A DNA stretch of 64,000 bases from Anoxybacillus sp. J5B_2022 (GCF_026847645.1 NZ_JAPSMC010000008.1:1-64000); one strand, 5' to 3'; positions 24,519 through 33,531 are shown, counted from the stretch's first letter. Numbers and translations: made by a program. The notes: generated by a model not told the origin, from the letters alone.

Positions 24519-27122
24519 TTATACTCCTTTAAACGCTTGTCGGTAGATGTCTGCTAAGTCACTGACAAGCGGGAGTTTCGGGTTAGCTGTTGTACATTGG
24601 TCTTCGAAAGCAAGCTCGGCCAATTTGTCGACTTTGCTGTCGAATTCTTGTTTGCTGACACCGCATGCTTCAATGCTCAATGGAATATCCAATTCTTTTG
24701 CCAGCTTAATGATTGCTTGAATGAGGCTTTCGACGCCTTCTTCTGTCGTTCTTGCTGGCAAGCCGAGCACTCGTGCGATTTCTGCATAACGTTGATCGGC
24801 AACGAAATATTCGTATTTCGGGAATGCAGTAAATTTTTTCGGCTTCGTTGCGTTATAGCGAATGACGTGCGGCATTAAAATCGTATTGGCGCGTCCGTGA
24901 GGAATATGGAATTCCGCACCGAGTTTGTGTGCTAAACTATGGTTAATGCCTAAAAACGCATTCGCAAACGCCATCCCTGCAATGGTCGATGCGTTATGCA
25001 TTTTTTCACGAGCTAGTTCATCGTTGCCGTTTTTATATGCTCTTGGCAAGTATTCGAATACAAGCTGGATCGCTTTCATCGCCAAACCGTCTGTATAGTC
25101 GTTTGCCATGTTGGACACATATGCTTCAATCGCGTGTGTTAACACGTCCATTCCTGTATCGGCTGTGACATGTTTTGGCAACGTCATGACAAATTGCGGG
25201 TCAATAATCGCTACATCCGGCGTTAACTCATAGTCAGCTAACGGATATTTAATATTATTTTCTTTATCGGTAATAACCGCAAATGATGTAACTTCTGAAC
25301 CGGTTCCGGACGTTGTCGGAATCGCCACAAATTGCGCTTTTTGGCCGAGTTTTGGATATTTGAAGACACGTTTGCGAATATCTAAAAATTTTTGTTTTAA
25401 TCCGTTGAAGTCTGTTTCCGGATGTTCATAGAACAGCCACATCGCTTTCGCTGCGTCCATCGCCGAACCACCGCCAAGCGCGATGATGACGTCTGGTTGA
25501 AAACTTCTCATCATTTCGGCGCCTTTCATGACCGTTGTAAGCGATGGATCTGGTTCAACTTCCGAGAAAATTTCACAATGGACGTAGTCTGGGCGTTTCC
25601 GCAAGTAGTAAAGCACTTTATCGACATAGCCAAGTTTCACCATGCCAAGGTCAGTAACGATAAATGCTTTCGAGATATTCGGCATTTTCGCCAAATATTG
25701 TGTCGAGTTTTTCTCGAAATAAATTTTTGGCGGTACTTTAAACCATTGCATATTGACCGTCCTTTTCGCCATTTTCTTAATGTTAATGAGATGGATCGCG
25801 CCTACGTTCGTCGATACCGAGTTTCCGCCAAACGTACCGCAACCGAGCGTTAAGGACGGAATGTACGCGTTATAAATGTCGCCGATTGCCCCTTGCGAAG
25901 ATGGCGCGTTCACGATAATCCGGCCCGCTTTCATCCGTTTGCCAAATTCGGTAATCACCTCTTGGTCATCGGAATGAATGACGGCAGAGTGGCCTAATCC
26001 GCCGAACGCTAACATTTCTTCGCAACGTTTTAATCCTTCTTCTGTGCTGTTCACTTTATAGCAAGCCAATACTGGGCTTAATTTTTCACGAGAAAGCGGA
26101 TATTGCGGGCCGACACCTTTTAATTCCGCCACTAACATTTTCGTGTCTTTCGGTACGTCGACACCAGCCATTTTTGCAATTTCATACGCTGGTTTTCCGA
26201 CGATGTCCGGGTTGACTGCGCACGTATTTTCGTTAATGACCAATTTCTCTACTTTTTTCTTTTCTTCTTCATTTAAGAAATAGCAACGGTTGTCGATCAT
26301 TTCTTTTTTCACTTGATCGTAAATTTCTTTATCGATAATGACCGCTTGTTCCGAAGCACAAATCATTCCGTTATCAAACGTTTTCGATAAAATTAAGTCG
26401 TTCACCGCACGTTTGATGTTCGCTGTTTTTTCAATATAGCAAGGCACGTTACCAGGTCCTACCCCTAACGCTGGTTTTCCGGAACTGTAAGCTGCTTTCA
26501 CCATTCCGGCGCCGCCAGTTGCTAAAATGAGCGAAACCCCTGGATGAGTCATGAGTTGCTGTGTCGCTTCTAATGAAGGGGTTTCAATCCATTGGATGCA
26601 GTGCTCTGGTGCGCCTGCTTTAATCGCCGCATCACGCAACACTCTTGCCGCTTCGCTGCTGCATTTTTGCGCCGATGGATGGAACGCAAAAATGATCGGG
26701 TTGCGTGTTTTAATAGAAATAAGCGACTTAAACATGGTCGTTGATGTTGGGTTCGTCACTGGTGTAACGCCAGCAATGACGCCAACCGGCTCGGCAATTT
26801 CCACAATCCCTTCATGCGGGTTTTCGCGGATAATGCCAACTGTTTTATCGTACTTAATATTGTGGTATATATATTCTGTCGCGAAAATGTTTTTAATAAT
26901 TTTGTCTTCATATACACCACGTTTTGTTTCCTCTACCGCCATTTTTGCTAACGGCATGTGCTGATCGAGCCCAGCTAACGCCATTTCTTTGACAATTTTA
27001 TCGATCGTTTCTTGGTCGTAGTTGCGGAATTTTTCTAGCGCTTTTTGGGCGTTTGCGACAAGCTGGTCAATCATTTTTGTCACTTCTATTTTTTTGTCTA
27101 ATACTTTTTCTTCCACCGCCAT
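24519..27122 (-). CDS. adhE: bifunctional acetaldehyde-CoA/alcohol dehydrogenase
   Basis: 867 residues. The N-terminal aldehyde dehydrogenase domain (about 1-440) reduces acetyl-CoA to acetaldehyde; it shows TPVTNPTSTTMFKSL, the NAD-binding GVGPGNVPCYIE and the catalytic cysteine in FDNGMICASEQAV. The C-terminal iron-dependent alcohol dehydrogenase domain (about 450-867) makes ethanol; it shows ALGGGSAMDAAKAMW, the metal-ligand GMDVLTHAIEAYVS and LGINHSLAHKLGAEFHIPHG. Works as spirosomes in the cytoplasm and regenerates NAD+ in fermentation. AGGAGGG precedes the ATG. Two Rex-type boxes lie upstream, so repression by low NADH is likely. Confidence 0.98.
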   Translation of the reverse strand: MAVEEKVLDKKIEVTKMIDQLVANAQKALEKFRNYDQETIDKIVKEMALAGLDQHMPLAKMAVEETKRGVYEDKIIKNIFATEYIYHNIKYDKTVGIIRENPHEGIVEIAEPVGVIAGVTPVTNPTSTTMFKSLISIKTRNPIIFAFHPSAQKCSSEAARVLRDAAIKAGAPEHCIQWIETPSLEATQQLMTHPGVSLILATGGAGMVKAAYSSGKPALGVGPGNVPCYIEKTANIKRAVNDLILSKTFDNGMICASEQAVIIDKEIYDQVKKEMIDNRCYFLNEEEKKKVEKLVINENTCAVNPDIVGKPAYEIAKMAGVDVPKDTKMLVAELKGVGPQYPLSREKLSPVLACYKVNSTEEGLKRCEEMLAFGGLGHSAVIHSDDQEVITEFGKRMKAGRIIVNAPSSQGAIGDIYNAYIPSLTLGCGTFGGNSVSTNVGAIHLINIKKMAKRTVNMQWFKVPPKIYFEKNSTQYLAKMPNISKAFIVTDLGMVKLGYVDKVLYYLRKRPDYVHCEIFSEVEPDPSLTTVMKGAEMMRSFQPDVIIALGGGSAMDAAKAMWLFYEHPETDFNGLKQKFLDIRKRVFKYPKLGQKAQFVAIPTTSGTGSEVTSFAVITDKENNIKYPLADYELTPDVAIIDPQFVMTLPKHVTADTGMDVLTHAIEAYVSNMANDYTDGLAMKAIQLVFEYLPRAYKNGNDELAREKMHNASTIAGMAFANAFLGINHSLAHKLGAEFHIPHGRANTILMPHVIRYNATKPKKFTAFPKYEYFVADQRYAEIARVLGLPARTTEEGVESLIQAIIKLAKELDIPLSIEACGVSKQEFDSKVDKLAELAFEDQCTTANPKLPLVSDLADIYRQAFKGV

Positions 27123-27142
27123 GTTGATGCCCTCCTAATTAT

Positions 27143-27160
27143 TTGTGAAAAACTTCACAA
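27143..27160. promoter_or_regulatory. perfect Rex operator in the adhE leader
   Basis: TTGTGAAAAACTTCACAA is a perfect palindromic TTGTGAA-N4-TTCACAA site, 21 bases upstream of the adhE start codon and downstream of the likely TATAAT (27209-27214 on the minus strand), so bound Rex would block elongation. Confidence 0.8.
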
Positions 27161-27245
27161 AAGAGAAGAAAAATTTTAGATGAGAAATCTCTCATCCATC
27201 ACACTTTCATTATAAACGATTGGCTCGTATTTAGGTATGTCAAAT

Positions 27246-27263
27246 TTGTGAAATGTTAAGCAA
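27246..27263. promoter_or_regulatory. second, degenerate Rex-like site upstream of adhE
   Basis: TTGTGAAATGTTAAGCAA keeps the left half-site and differs at two positions in the right half. It sits just upstream of the likely promoter, about 90 bp from the perfect site, which would permit looping or co-operative binding. No good -35 was found for the TATAAT. Confidence 0.4.
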
Positions 27264-27279
27264 ACTTTTTCATACAAAA

Positions 27280-27303
27280 CGGGCTACCTTGGAAAATAGC
27301 CCG
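27280..27303 (-). terminator. terminator of the 78-aa hypothetical gene
   Basis: Perfect stem CGGGCTA (27280-27286) / TAGCCCG (27297-27303), followed by TTTTG on the minus strand and CCTTTTTATT on the plus strand, so it may act in both directions. Confidence 0.7.
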
Positions 27304-27308
27304 CCTTT

Positions 27309-27545
27309 TTATTCGCAAACAGGGTTGCGCGGGATTTTTGTAAACGAAATATCATTATACATGCGCGTATTCCGTTTAATAATGACGACATAGTTCACCG
27401 TCCATATATAAGAAGGAATATCATTTCCTTCCTCAAACATCATCGCTTCAAACTCATCACCAATCATTTCTTCAAAGCTTTCTAGCGTATAAGTCGCTGC
27501 ATCCGTCGAAAAGTCTCGCCACTCGCAAACAATCATAACTCTCAC
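27309..27545 (-). CDS. hypothetical protein, 78 aa
   Basis: Small acidic N-terminal half (FEEMIGDEFEAMMFEEGND) followed by a likely beta-strand segment YIWTVNYVVIIKRN. No signal peptide, membrane helix or known motif. The ATG follows GGAGTGAGAGTT, and a terminator lies directly after the stop, so it looks like a genuine single-gene unit. No family recognised. Confidence 0.65.
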   Translation of the reverse strand: MRVMIVCEWRDFSTDAATYTLESFEEMIGDEFEAMMFEEGNDIPSYIWTVNYVVIIKRNTRMYNDISFTKIPRNPVCE

Positions 27546-27614
27546 TCCTACCTGCTGTTTGATTTTATTGTAATACGTTTTTCACCCCCATCATGCACGA
27601 TACTATTGAACAAA

Positions 27615-28973
27615 TTATGAATCTTGCGTTGTCATATACGCTTGGCGCGGATGATTCGGCTGCTCTGGATACTTCAGCTGCACTTTCCCTTCCTCTAATA
27701 GTTTAGCTAAATAATTGTTACGCAATCCATCTGCCGTTCGATCCAATAAATGCGCTAATTCTTTTAACATGAGCGGCTTAATGGAGCAAAGCTGCAAAAT
27801 CATTTGTTCCATGATGGTTGGATGAAGCCTTTTTTTCTTGCGTGCCAACTCAGCCATTTGCCATAACGATTCATCGATCTCCATACGATCCTCTCCGTTT
27901 TCATTATTTACGGACTTCGGTTTATTAGTTACGGAGTCGGAACCTTTATTTACGGAGTTTGGCTGTTTGTTTACGGAGTCAAGAACACTATTTAGGGAGT
28001 TAGACTCTTTATTTATGAAGTTATGGGCGTTATTTATAGAGTTAAAATCGTTATTTATAGAGTTTGATTCGCTATTTACGAAGTTGTCTATCTGTTCCCC
28101 CAACCAACTGTCCAACTCATTGTCTATGTGCTGTATTACAAGTTCCTGATCATCTGTTTCAAACGAAACTGCTGTTTCATCTGAAAAAATGATATCGCGC
28201 CGTTGCGTTGTTAATGTTAAAATCGTCCGATCCGGATTTAGTTGCTGAATAAACTCAGGCTGCTTCCACTGGCGTTCTTTCCATATTGATTCAATATCAT
28301 TCAGTCCAGATCCCGCCCGCTTACACAAACCGATTAAAATAAACATTTTAAATAAATTCGGGTTGCGTAAATGGCTCATTCCGCCTATCCATACAGATTC
28401 TATCGGGATACGGAGCAATCCAGGATTCGAGAAACGGTAGACGTTTTGCTCTTTTTCGATCACAATTCCGCCTTCGCCTGAATAATCGGCATGAACGAGC
28501 GCATTGATTACCGCTTCATGCAGCGCTGGCAGCAACAAAACATCGTCCGCGCCGATATGGTCGATCACTTTAAAATAAAAGTCGTACACGTTGCCCGACC
28601 ATGTTCCGTCTTGGGAAGTAAACCGTTTCGTCCAGCCGTTAGTGGAGGCCGCACCTATTTCGCGATATTCTAAAAAATATTGCGGCAATATTTCTGTAAT
28701 GATCCGCTCCTCGCTAAACATTAACAGCCCGGCAACAGTAATTCCTTCCTTACTGCTGTTTCTAAGCTTTCCCCATGCGCCAATTTTGTATAAAAATTCT
28801 TTCGTTTCAAGACCGTTCCACGGGTGATTCGGTTTTGCTGCTGCAAATTTTTCGCGATATTGCTTCACCGATTCAAAATTTAATTCGTTTAAACCGTAAT
28901 GTTCTAAAATGACATTATCTTGTAATACAGAGGAATGATAATCCGAAACGTTTGTATATTTATTCACTTCCAA
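27615..28973 (-). CDS. AlbA_2/AAA_4-type putative transcriptional regulator lacking the N-terminal domain
   Basis: 452 residues from a TTG at 28973; a GTG at 28967 fits the GGGAGA site better. The first ~270 residues match the part that normally follows an AlbA_2 DNA-binding domain: GLETKEFLYKIGAWGK, EGITVAGLLMFSEE, the GHKL-like LHEAVINALVHADYSG, and FSNPGLLRIP. A nine-unit seven-residue repeat (about 297-359) then forms an Asn/Ser-rich linker, followed by a winged-helix-like C-terminus (MLKELAHLLDRTADGLRNNY). Family members usually have ~150-200 more residues at the N-terminus, so the gene is truncated or re-started. Function unknown; a regulatory role is inferred from the family. Confidence 0.7.
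   Translation of the reverse strand: MEVNKYTNVSDYHSSVLQDNVILEHYGLNELNFESVKQYREKFAAAKPNHPWNGLETKEFLYKIGAWGKLRNSSKEGITVAGLLMFSEERIITEILPQYFLEYREIGAASTNGWTKRFTSQDGTWSGNVYDFYFKVIDHIGADDVLLLPALHEAVINALVHADYSGEGGIVIEKEQNVYRFSNPGLLRIPIESVWIGGMSHLRNPNLFKMFILIGLCKRAGSGLNDIESIWKERQWKQPEFIQQLNPDRTILTLTTQRRDIIFSDETAVSFETDDQELVIQHIDNELDSWLGEQIDNFVNSESNSINNDFNSINNAHNFINKESNSLNSVLDSVNKQPNSVNKGSDSVTNKPKSVNNENGEDRMEIDESLWQMAELARKKKRLHPTIMEQMILQLCSIKPLMLKELAHLLDRTADGLRNNYLAKLLEEGKVQLKYPEQPNHPRQAYMTTQDS
27897..28085 (-). repeat. in-frame 21-bp tandem repeat, nine units
   Basis: Nine imperfect 21-bp units inside the preceding gene encode seven-residue repeats such as NSINNDF, NSINNAH, NFINKES, DSVNKQP and NSVNKGS. 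The unit length is a multiple of three, so copy-number change keeps the frame. Units at the two ends differ more than those in the middle. Confidence 0.9.
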
Positions 28974-29148
28974 TCTCCCTCTTACATTATTTTATGAAAA
29001 TAAAACCGTTTCCCTCTGTTTCTTATTTTACCACCTTTCTTGCGAATTGCGGACGTAAGCAAAAAAAGAAAATGGAGCGCACACGGATAATTTTTTTATT
29101 TTAAGGAAATTTATGTATATAACTTGAATCACGAGGAGGGTTTTTCCG

Positions 29149-30663
29149 ATGCATTCTCTTCCGCTATCTGTTGAACCGTATTGGCGCACGTCAACCGTGC
29201 TTCCGTCTTTCCCACCGTTAACAGAAGATATACACGTCGATGTCGTCGTTGTCGGCGGCGGAATTTCTGGCATTACGACCGCTTATCTGCTGGCGAAAGG
29301 AGGGGTCAACGTCGCCCTTATAGAAGCGGATCGCCTATTAAACGGAACGACAGGGCACACGACCGCAAAAGTGACGGCACAGCACGATCTCATTTATGAT
29401 GAATTGCTCCATCATCTTGGTGCAGAAAAAGCGAAAATGTACTATGACGCATGCATGGAGGCGCTGCAATTTATCAAAACGACCATCCAAGAACAACGCA
29501 TCGATTGCGACTGGACGGAGGAAAATGCGTACATTTATGCAAATACGAACGCATCGATGAGCAAACTAATCAATGAATGGAAAGCATACGAAAAACTAGG
29601 CATTGCCGGAGCGGTTACGGAAACGATTCCGCTTTCACTCCCTGTTCACGCAGCGCTCGTCATGAAACATCAAGCGCAGTTTCACCCTTTGAAATACTTG
29701 CAAAAGCTTGTAGAAGCAATTCGACAAAAAGGGGGAAAAATTTATGAACAGACCCCGGCTGCCGATGTGGAACAAGGAGAAACGTTAACGGTCATTACGA
29801 AACATCATAAGCGGCTAACGTGTCGTCATCTCGTCGTCTGTTCTCATTTTCCGTTTTACGACGGTGGGTTTTATTTTTCCCGCATGTATGCGGAACGCTC
29901 GTATGTGCTTGCCATTCAAAGCGATGGACAGTATCCTGGTGGCATGTATTTAAGCGCAGATGAACCGAAGCGGTCAATCCGCTCTGCGAAAGCGGCCAAC
30001 GGGAGCGAACTCCTTCTTATCGGTGGGGAAAGCCATAAAACAGGACAAGGGGTACCGACGATCCAACATTATGAGGCGTTGCAGTCTTTTGCATCCGATT
30101 TATTTACGGTAACAGCGATTCCTTATCGCTGGTCCGCCCAAGATTTAACGACGCTAGACAAAGTACCGTATATCGGCAAAATGACAGCGAACACGCCAAA
30201 TGTCTATGTCGCGACAGGGTATCGAAAATGGGGGATGACAAATGGAACGGTCGCCGGATTGCTGTTAAGCGATTTGATTTTAGAACGAGACAACCGATAC
30301 AACGATCTTTACACACCGTCACGCTTTTATGCCGATCCAAGCGTCAAACATTTTGTGATGCAAAACACGGATGTCGCCAAACACCTGATCGAAGGAAAAA
30401 TCGAAGTCGTTGTCCGGACGCCAAACGATTTGGCGAACGGTGAAGGCGCCGTTGTCCTCATCAACGGCAAACGCGCCGGGGCGTATAAAGATGAAAACGG
30501 AGTGCTGTCTATCGTCGATACGACGTGCACGCATATGGGGTGTGAAATCGAATGGAACAGCGGCGACCGCACATGGGACTGTCCGTGTCACGGTTCCCGC
30601 TTCTCCATCCACGGCGATGTCATCGAAGGGCCAGCGCAACAGCCGCTCCAAAAAATCGAATGA
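29149..30663 (+). CDS. FAD-dependent oxidoreductase with C-terminal Rieske [2Fe-2S] domain
   Basis: 504 residues, like B. subtilis YhfW. N-terminal DAO-type FAD domain: DVVVVGGGISGITTAYLLAK (about 31-50) with the dinucleotide GxGxxG. C-terminal Rieske domain (about 410-500) with both ligand pairs CTHMGC and CPCHGSRF. Substrate unknown; proteins with this fusion oxidise amine-type or other small substrates and pass electrons to the iron-sulfur centre. No signal peptide, so cytoplasmic. The ATG has CGAGGAGGG upstream. Single gene with a terminator shared with convergent glxK. Confidence 0.9.
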   Translation: MHSLPLSVEPYWRTSTVLPSFPPLTEDIHVDVVVVGGGISGITTAYLLAKGGVNVALIEADRLLNGTTGHTTAKVTAQHDLIYDELLHHLGAEKAKMYYDACMEALQFIKTTIQEQRIDCDWTEENAYIYANTNASMSKLINEWKAYEKLGIAGAVTETIPLSLPVHAALVMKHQAQFHPLKYLQKLVEAIRQKGGKIYEQTPAADVEQGETLTVITKHHKRLTCRHLVVCSHFPFYDGGFYFSRMYAERSYVLAIQSDGQYPGGMYLSADEPKRSIRSAKAANGSELLLIGGESHKTGQGVPTIQHYEALQSFASDLFTVTAIPYRWSAQDLTTLDKVPYIGKMTANTPNVYVATGYRKWGMTNGTVAGLLLSDLILERDNRYNDLYTPSRFYADPSVKHFVMQNTDVAKHLIEGKIEVVVRTPNDLANGEGAVVLINGKRAGAYKDENGVLSIVDTTCTHMGCEIEWNSGDRTWDCPCHGSRFSIHGDVIEGPAQQPLQKIE

Positions 30664-30677
30664 CAGCGCAATCAATG

Positions 30678-30711
30678 AGCGGTCTCCCTTTTATTTAGGA
30701 GACCGCTTTAC
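30678..30711. terminator. bidirectional terminator between the Rieske oxidoreductase gene and glxK
   Basis: Perfect 10-bp stem AGCGGTCTCC (30678-30687) / GGAGACCGCT (30698-30707), followed by TTTA on the plus strand. The glxK stop codon (30691-30693) is in its loop. T tracts are short. Confidence 0.75.
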
Positions 30712-31842
30712 GTTCATTCCTATATGGAGCGACGCAGCAATATGGCGAGCCGTTCGCTCTACATAATATGCGGCCTGCTCCATCGCTTCCGCTAGCGAAA
30801 CAATGCCGGGGACGATGCTGTAAAGGGCGTCAACTCCATGGCCGAGGACGAGGTCGCTATCGTCTGATAACGAGCCGGCTAATGCAATGACCGGAATTCC
30901 ATGCTTTTTCGCCGCCTTCGCGACACCGACCGGCGTTTTCCCATAAACGGTTTGACCGTCGATTCGGCCTTCCCCCGTAATGACAAGCGACGCACCTACG
31001 ACTTTCTCGTCAAACTGAACCGCCTCTAACACGATGTCAATCCCTCGTTTTAGCTCCGCATGAAGAAACGCCAGCAATCCAGCCCCTAGTCCTCCCGCGG
31101 CTCCGGCGCTAGGAACATTGACTTGTTTTCCAAGCGCTTTGGCAATAACGTCTGCATAGTGTTGTAAATTTTGATCCAATTGTCGCACCATGTCCGGCGT
31201 TGCGCCTTTTTGTGGACCAAAGACGAACGAAGCTCCTTCCGATCCCGTTAACGGATTCGTGACGTCGCACGCTACGTCGACTTTGACGTAGTTTAGCCGC
31301 TCATCAAGCGCTGATACGTCGATTTGCGCTAGTCGCGACAAGCGGCCGCCGCCAAAACCAAGTTCCTCCCCATTCGCGTCTAACAGCTTGACACCGAGCG
31401 CTTGCGCCATCCCTGCGCCGCCGTCGTTTGTCGCGCTTCCTCCGATTCCGATAATCATATGTTCTACGCCGCAATCAAGCGCGGCGCGAATGAGCTCGCC
31501 AGTCCCTCGCGTTGTCGTAATGAGCGGATTCCGCTTCTCGCGCGGGACGAGATGCAGGCCGGAAGCGGCCGCCATCTCAATGACCGCCGTTTTTCCGTCG
31601 CCAAGCAAGCCAAAAGAAGCGGAAACGGGCTCGCCTAACGGCCCGGTGACTTGCTTTTCGACGATTGTGCCTCCTGTCGCGTCCACAAGCGCTTGGACTG
31701 TTCCTTCTCCGCCATCGGCGAGCGGGATTTTTACATATTGTGCGTCTGGAAATACACGGCGAAACCCTTTTTCAATGGCGTTAGCGACTTCTAACGCCGA
31801 TAAACTTTCTTTAAACGAATCAGGCGCAATGACAATTTTCAC
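30691..31842 (-). CDS. glxK: glycerate kinase
   Basis: 383 residues, class I glycerate kinase (GlxK/GarK family). Phosphorylates D-glycerate to 2- or 3-phosphoglycerate, feeding glycolysis. Family motifs: start MKIVIAPDSFKESLSA, PLADGGEGTV, GIGGSATNDGGAGMAQALG and VITGEGRIDGQT. No glyoxylate or glucarate pathway genes are nearby, so the source of glycerate is not shown. Confidence 0.95.
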   Translation of the reverse strand: MKIVIAPDSFKESLSALEVANAIEKGFRRVFPDAQYVKIPLADGGEGTVQALVDATGGTIVEKQVTGPLGEPVSASFGLLGDGKTAVIEMAAASGLHLVPREKRNPLITTTRGTGELIRAALDCGVEHMIIGIGGSATNDGGAGMAQALGVKLLDANGEELGFGGGRLSRLAQIDVSALDERLNYVKVDVACDVTNPLTGSEGASFVFGPQKGATPDMVRQLDQNLQHYADVIAKALGKQVNVPSAGAAGGLGAGLLAFLHAELKRGIDIVLEAVQFDEKVVGASLVITGEGRIDGQTVYGKTPVGVAKAAKKHGIPVIALAGSLSDDSDLVLGHGVDALYSIVPGIVSLAEAMEQAAYYVERTARHIAASLHIGMNVKRSPK

Positions 31843-31918
31843 CGTTCTCGCTCCCCGTTTTTTTAATATCCATTACTCCTCTTTATCCAATCATATTACT
31901 TATTGATATTTCCGGCAA

Positions 31919-31949
31919 ACAAAAAGCTGGTTCTATACAGAACCAGCTT
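31919..31949 (-). terminator. terminator of the desaturase gene
   Basis: Perfect 10-bp stem AGCTGGTTCT (31925-31934) / AGAACCAGCT (31939-31948) with a four-base loop; on the minus strand TTTTTGTTTG follows. Confidence 0.9.
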
Positions 31950-31956
31950 GTGGAGG

Positions 31957-33084
31957 CTACTTTTTCAATTGTCCAGCTACCTTTTTCATCGCAAGTGCTT
32001 CCTTCGCAACATCGGCTAAACGTTTCGTGTTTTCCGATTCGATTTTCCGGTACTCGATGTGAGACGGATCTAGCCCATACCCTAAAGAACCGTATACGTT
32101 CCCTTGGCGCGGCTCGATTAATTCGGTTTGTTGATAATAAAGCCTTGGCGTCTTCCAAAGCGCTCGTAACGCTTGGAGCATCGGCATTTCATGGTAGCGA
32201 TCCGGCCACATTTTCTTAATGTGCTCTTTCACTAATGGGTAATATTTCGAGCTCATGCTTGGAAACAGATGGTGCTCTGTATGGTAAGAAAAGTTAAAAT
32301 GGAGCACATCGACCCATTTTGGAACGGTAACCGATAAGCTATTGGCAAGCGGATCGTTCACTGGTACTAACGGATTTAAGCGATGGTTCGTCGAAATATA
32401 GCTCATGACAATGAAATTGGCAATCAATAGCGGCAATAAAAAGATAAAGAACCAATTAGCAAATCCAACAACAAACAATAAGCCAATCCATGTTGCCCAC
32501 GGCAACAAAAACTGAAAGAAAACGATTCCGCGATTTTTTGGCTGAAAATCTTTGAGAAAATAAAACAACATCCTTATCGAATGAAGGGTAAACGTAATCG
32601 CTAACGAGCTAAAGGCAAAAAATGCCCGAATCGTAAACGGAATTTTATACACCCAGCGCAACAGGCGGCTTTTTGCTAACTTTTCTAATCCTGGCCATGC
32701 ATCAGGGTCCTTCTCTTCGTCTTGCGTATGGGCGTGGTGTGTCACATTGTGCCACTTTCTCCATAGTTTTGGTCCGGTACATAGCGGCCAAAAGGCAACC
32801 GCTCCAAGAAAATCCCGCAACCAAGGTGTCCGCACGACCGTGCCATGCAAAATTTCATGTCCTAAAAACCCTAAAGCAGCAAAGCTAAAACCTAACACAA
32901 CAGAAATGAGCGTATTCCATATTGGATGAAGATCAAGCAAAGAAATAGCGAGGATACCGCTCAGCGCTATAAGCAAATACGCAAGACCACCGAAAAGACG
33001 AGAAGGGACGGGTTGAAATGCTTTTTTCGGCAAATGGGGAGACAATCTCGCCGCATACCAGCCAAACGAATGAAATTCTTTCAT
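31957..33084 (-). CDS. membrane fatty acid (acyl-lipid) desaturase
   Basis: 375 residues with about four to six membrane helices and three histidine boxes of a di-iron desaturase: GHEILHG (about 76-82), WHNVTHHAHT (about 111-120) and FSYHTEHHLFP (about 268-278). Adds a double bond to fatty acyl chains of membrane lipids using O2; regioselectivity cannot be read. Closer to the FA_desaturase family with HTEHHLFP than to soluble acyl-ACP enzymes. A good promoter lies upstream. No DesK/DesR-type sensor is adjacent. Confidence 0.88.
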   Translation of the reverse strand: MKEFHSFGWYAARLSPHLPKKAFQPVPSRLFGGLAYLLIALSGILAISLLDLHPIWNTLISVVLGFSFAALGFLGHEILHGTVVRTPWLRDFLGAVAFWPLCTGPKLWRKWHNVTHHAHTQDEEKDPDAWPGLEKLAKSRLLRWVYKIPFTIRAFFAFSSLAITFTLHSIRMLFYFLKDFQPKNRGIVFFQFLLPWATWIGLLFVVGFANWFFIFLLPLLIANFIVMSYISTNHRLNPLVPVNDPLANSLSVTVPKWVDVLHFNFSYHTEHHLFPSMSSKYYPLVKEHIKKMWPDRYHEMPMLQALRALWKTPRLYYQQTELIEPRQGNVYGSLGYGLDPSHIEYRKIESENTKRLADVAKEALAMKKVAGQLKK

Positions 33085-33215
33085 TTAATGACTCCTTTCA
33101 AAATGAACCTTCTGCCTGCAAAAAAGACAAAAGGAACTACACATTCATCACCGCACAAACATAAGTCGTAATATTCTGAAAACCTCGTTTAGGCGGCTAT
33201 CATTGCTTATGCTTC

Positions 33216-33245
33216 ATCCTACCATCTTTCATCTTGTCCTGTCAA
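33216..33245 (-). promoter_or_regulatory. putative desaturase promoter
   Basis: Minus strand TTGACA (33245-33240), 18-bp spacer, TAGGAT (33221-33216), about 130 bp upstream of the start codon, leaving a long leader. Confidence 0.6.
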
Positions 33246-33296
33246 TCTTTTTTATTACTAGGTATTATTATTACGTGCTAAATTTAAACAAAAAAC

Positions 33297-33424
33297 CGCT
33301 TTTCTGCCTCTTCCCTCGAAAGAACGCCGGCGGGCAAATACATTTGCCCGCAAAGCGTTCGTTGTTCGAGGCAGAAAAACTAGGAATAGAGCGATATCAA
33401 CTCGTTTTTATTGGTTAATCAACA
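33297..33424 (-). repeat. dispersed TGTTGATTA element, copy 1 (with large palindrome)
   Basis: The 3' end TTGGTTAATCAACA and inner block GGCAGAAAAACTAGGAATAGAGC match the other copies. The left half is replaced by a three-tier palindrome: TTTCTGCCTC (33301-33310) / GAGGCAGAAA (33368-33377), GAACGC/GCGTTC, and CGGGCAAAT (33331-33339) / ATTTGCCCG (33342-33350). No clear 5' terminal repeat. Confidence 0.8.
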
Positions 33425-33531
33425 CACTTGCCATATTATATCAAAATCTAAAAAGCGTTAAATATCACGAAAATTTAGAACCCATATAATTTATTTTTGA
33501 ATACAAACTACAAACAATCAACATTTTTTCG

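Noticed and set aside
26551-26964. Open plus-strand frame of 137 codons opposite adhE.
   Set aside because: Lies entirely within the strongly conserved adhE coding sequence on the other strand and has no family similarity.
27897-28085. Regular 21-bp repeat considered as a CRISPR array.
   Set aside because: Units are adjacent without spacers, imperfect, and in frame within a coding sequence as a seven-residue repeat.
31388-31906. Open plus-strand frame of 172 codons opposite glxK.
   Set aside because: Shadow of glxK with no ribosome site and no recognisable domain.
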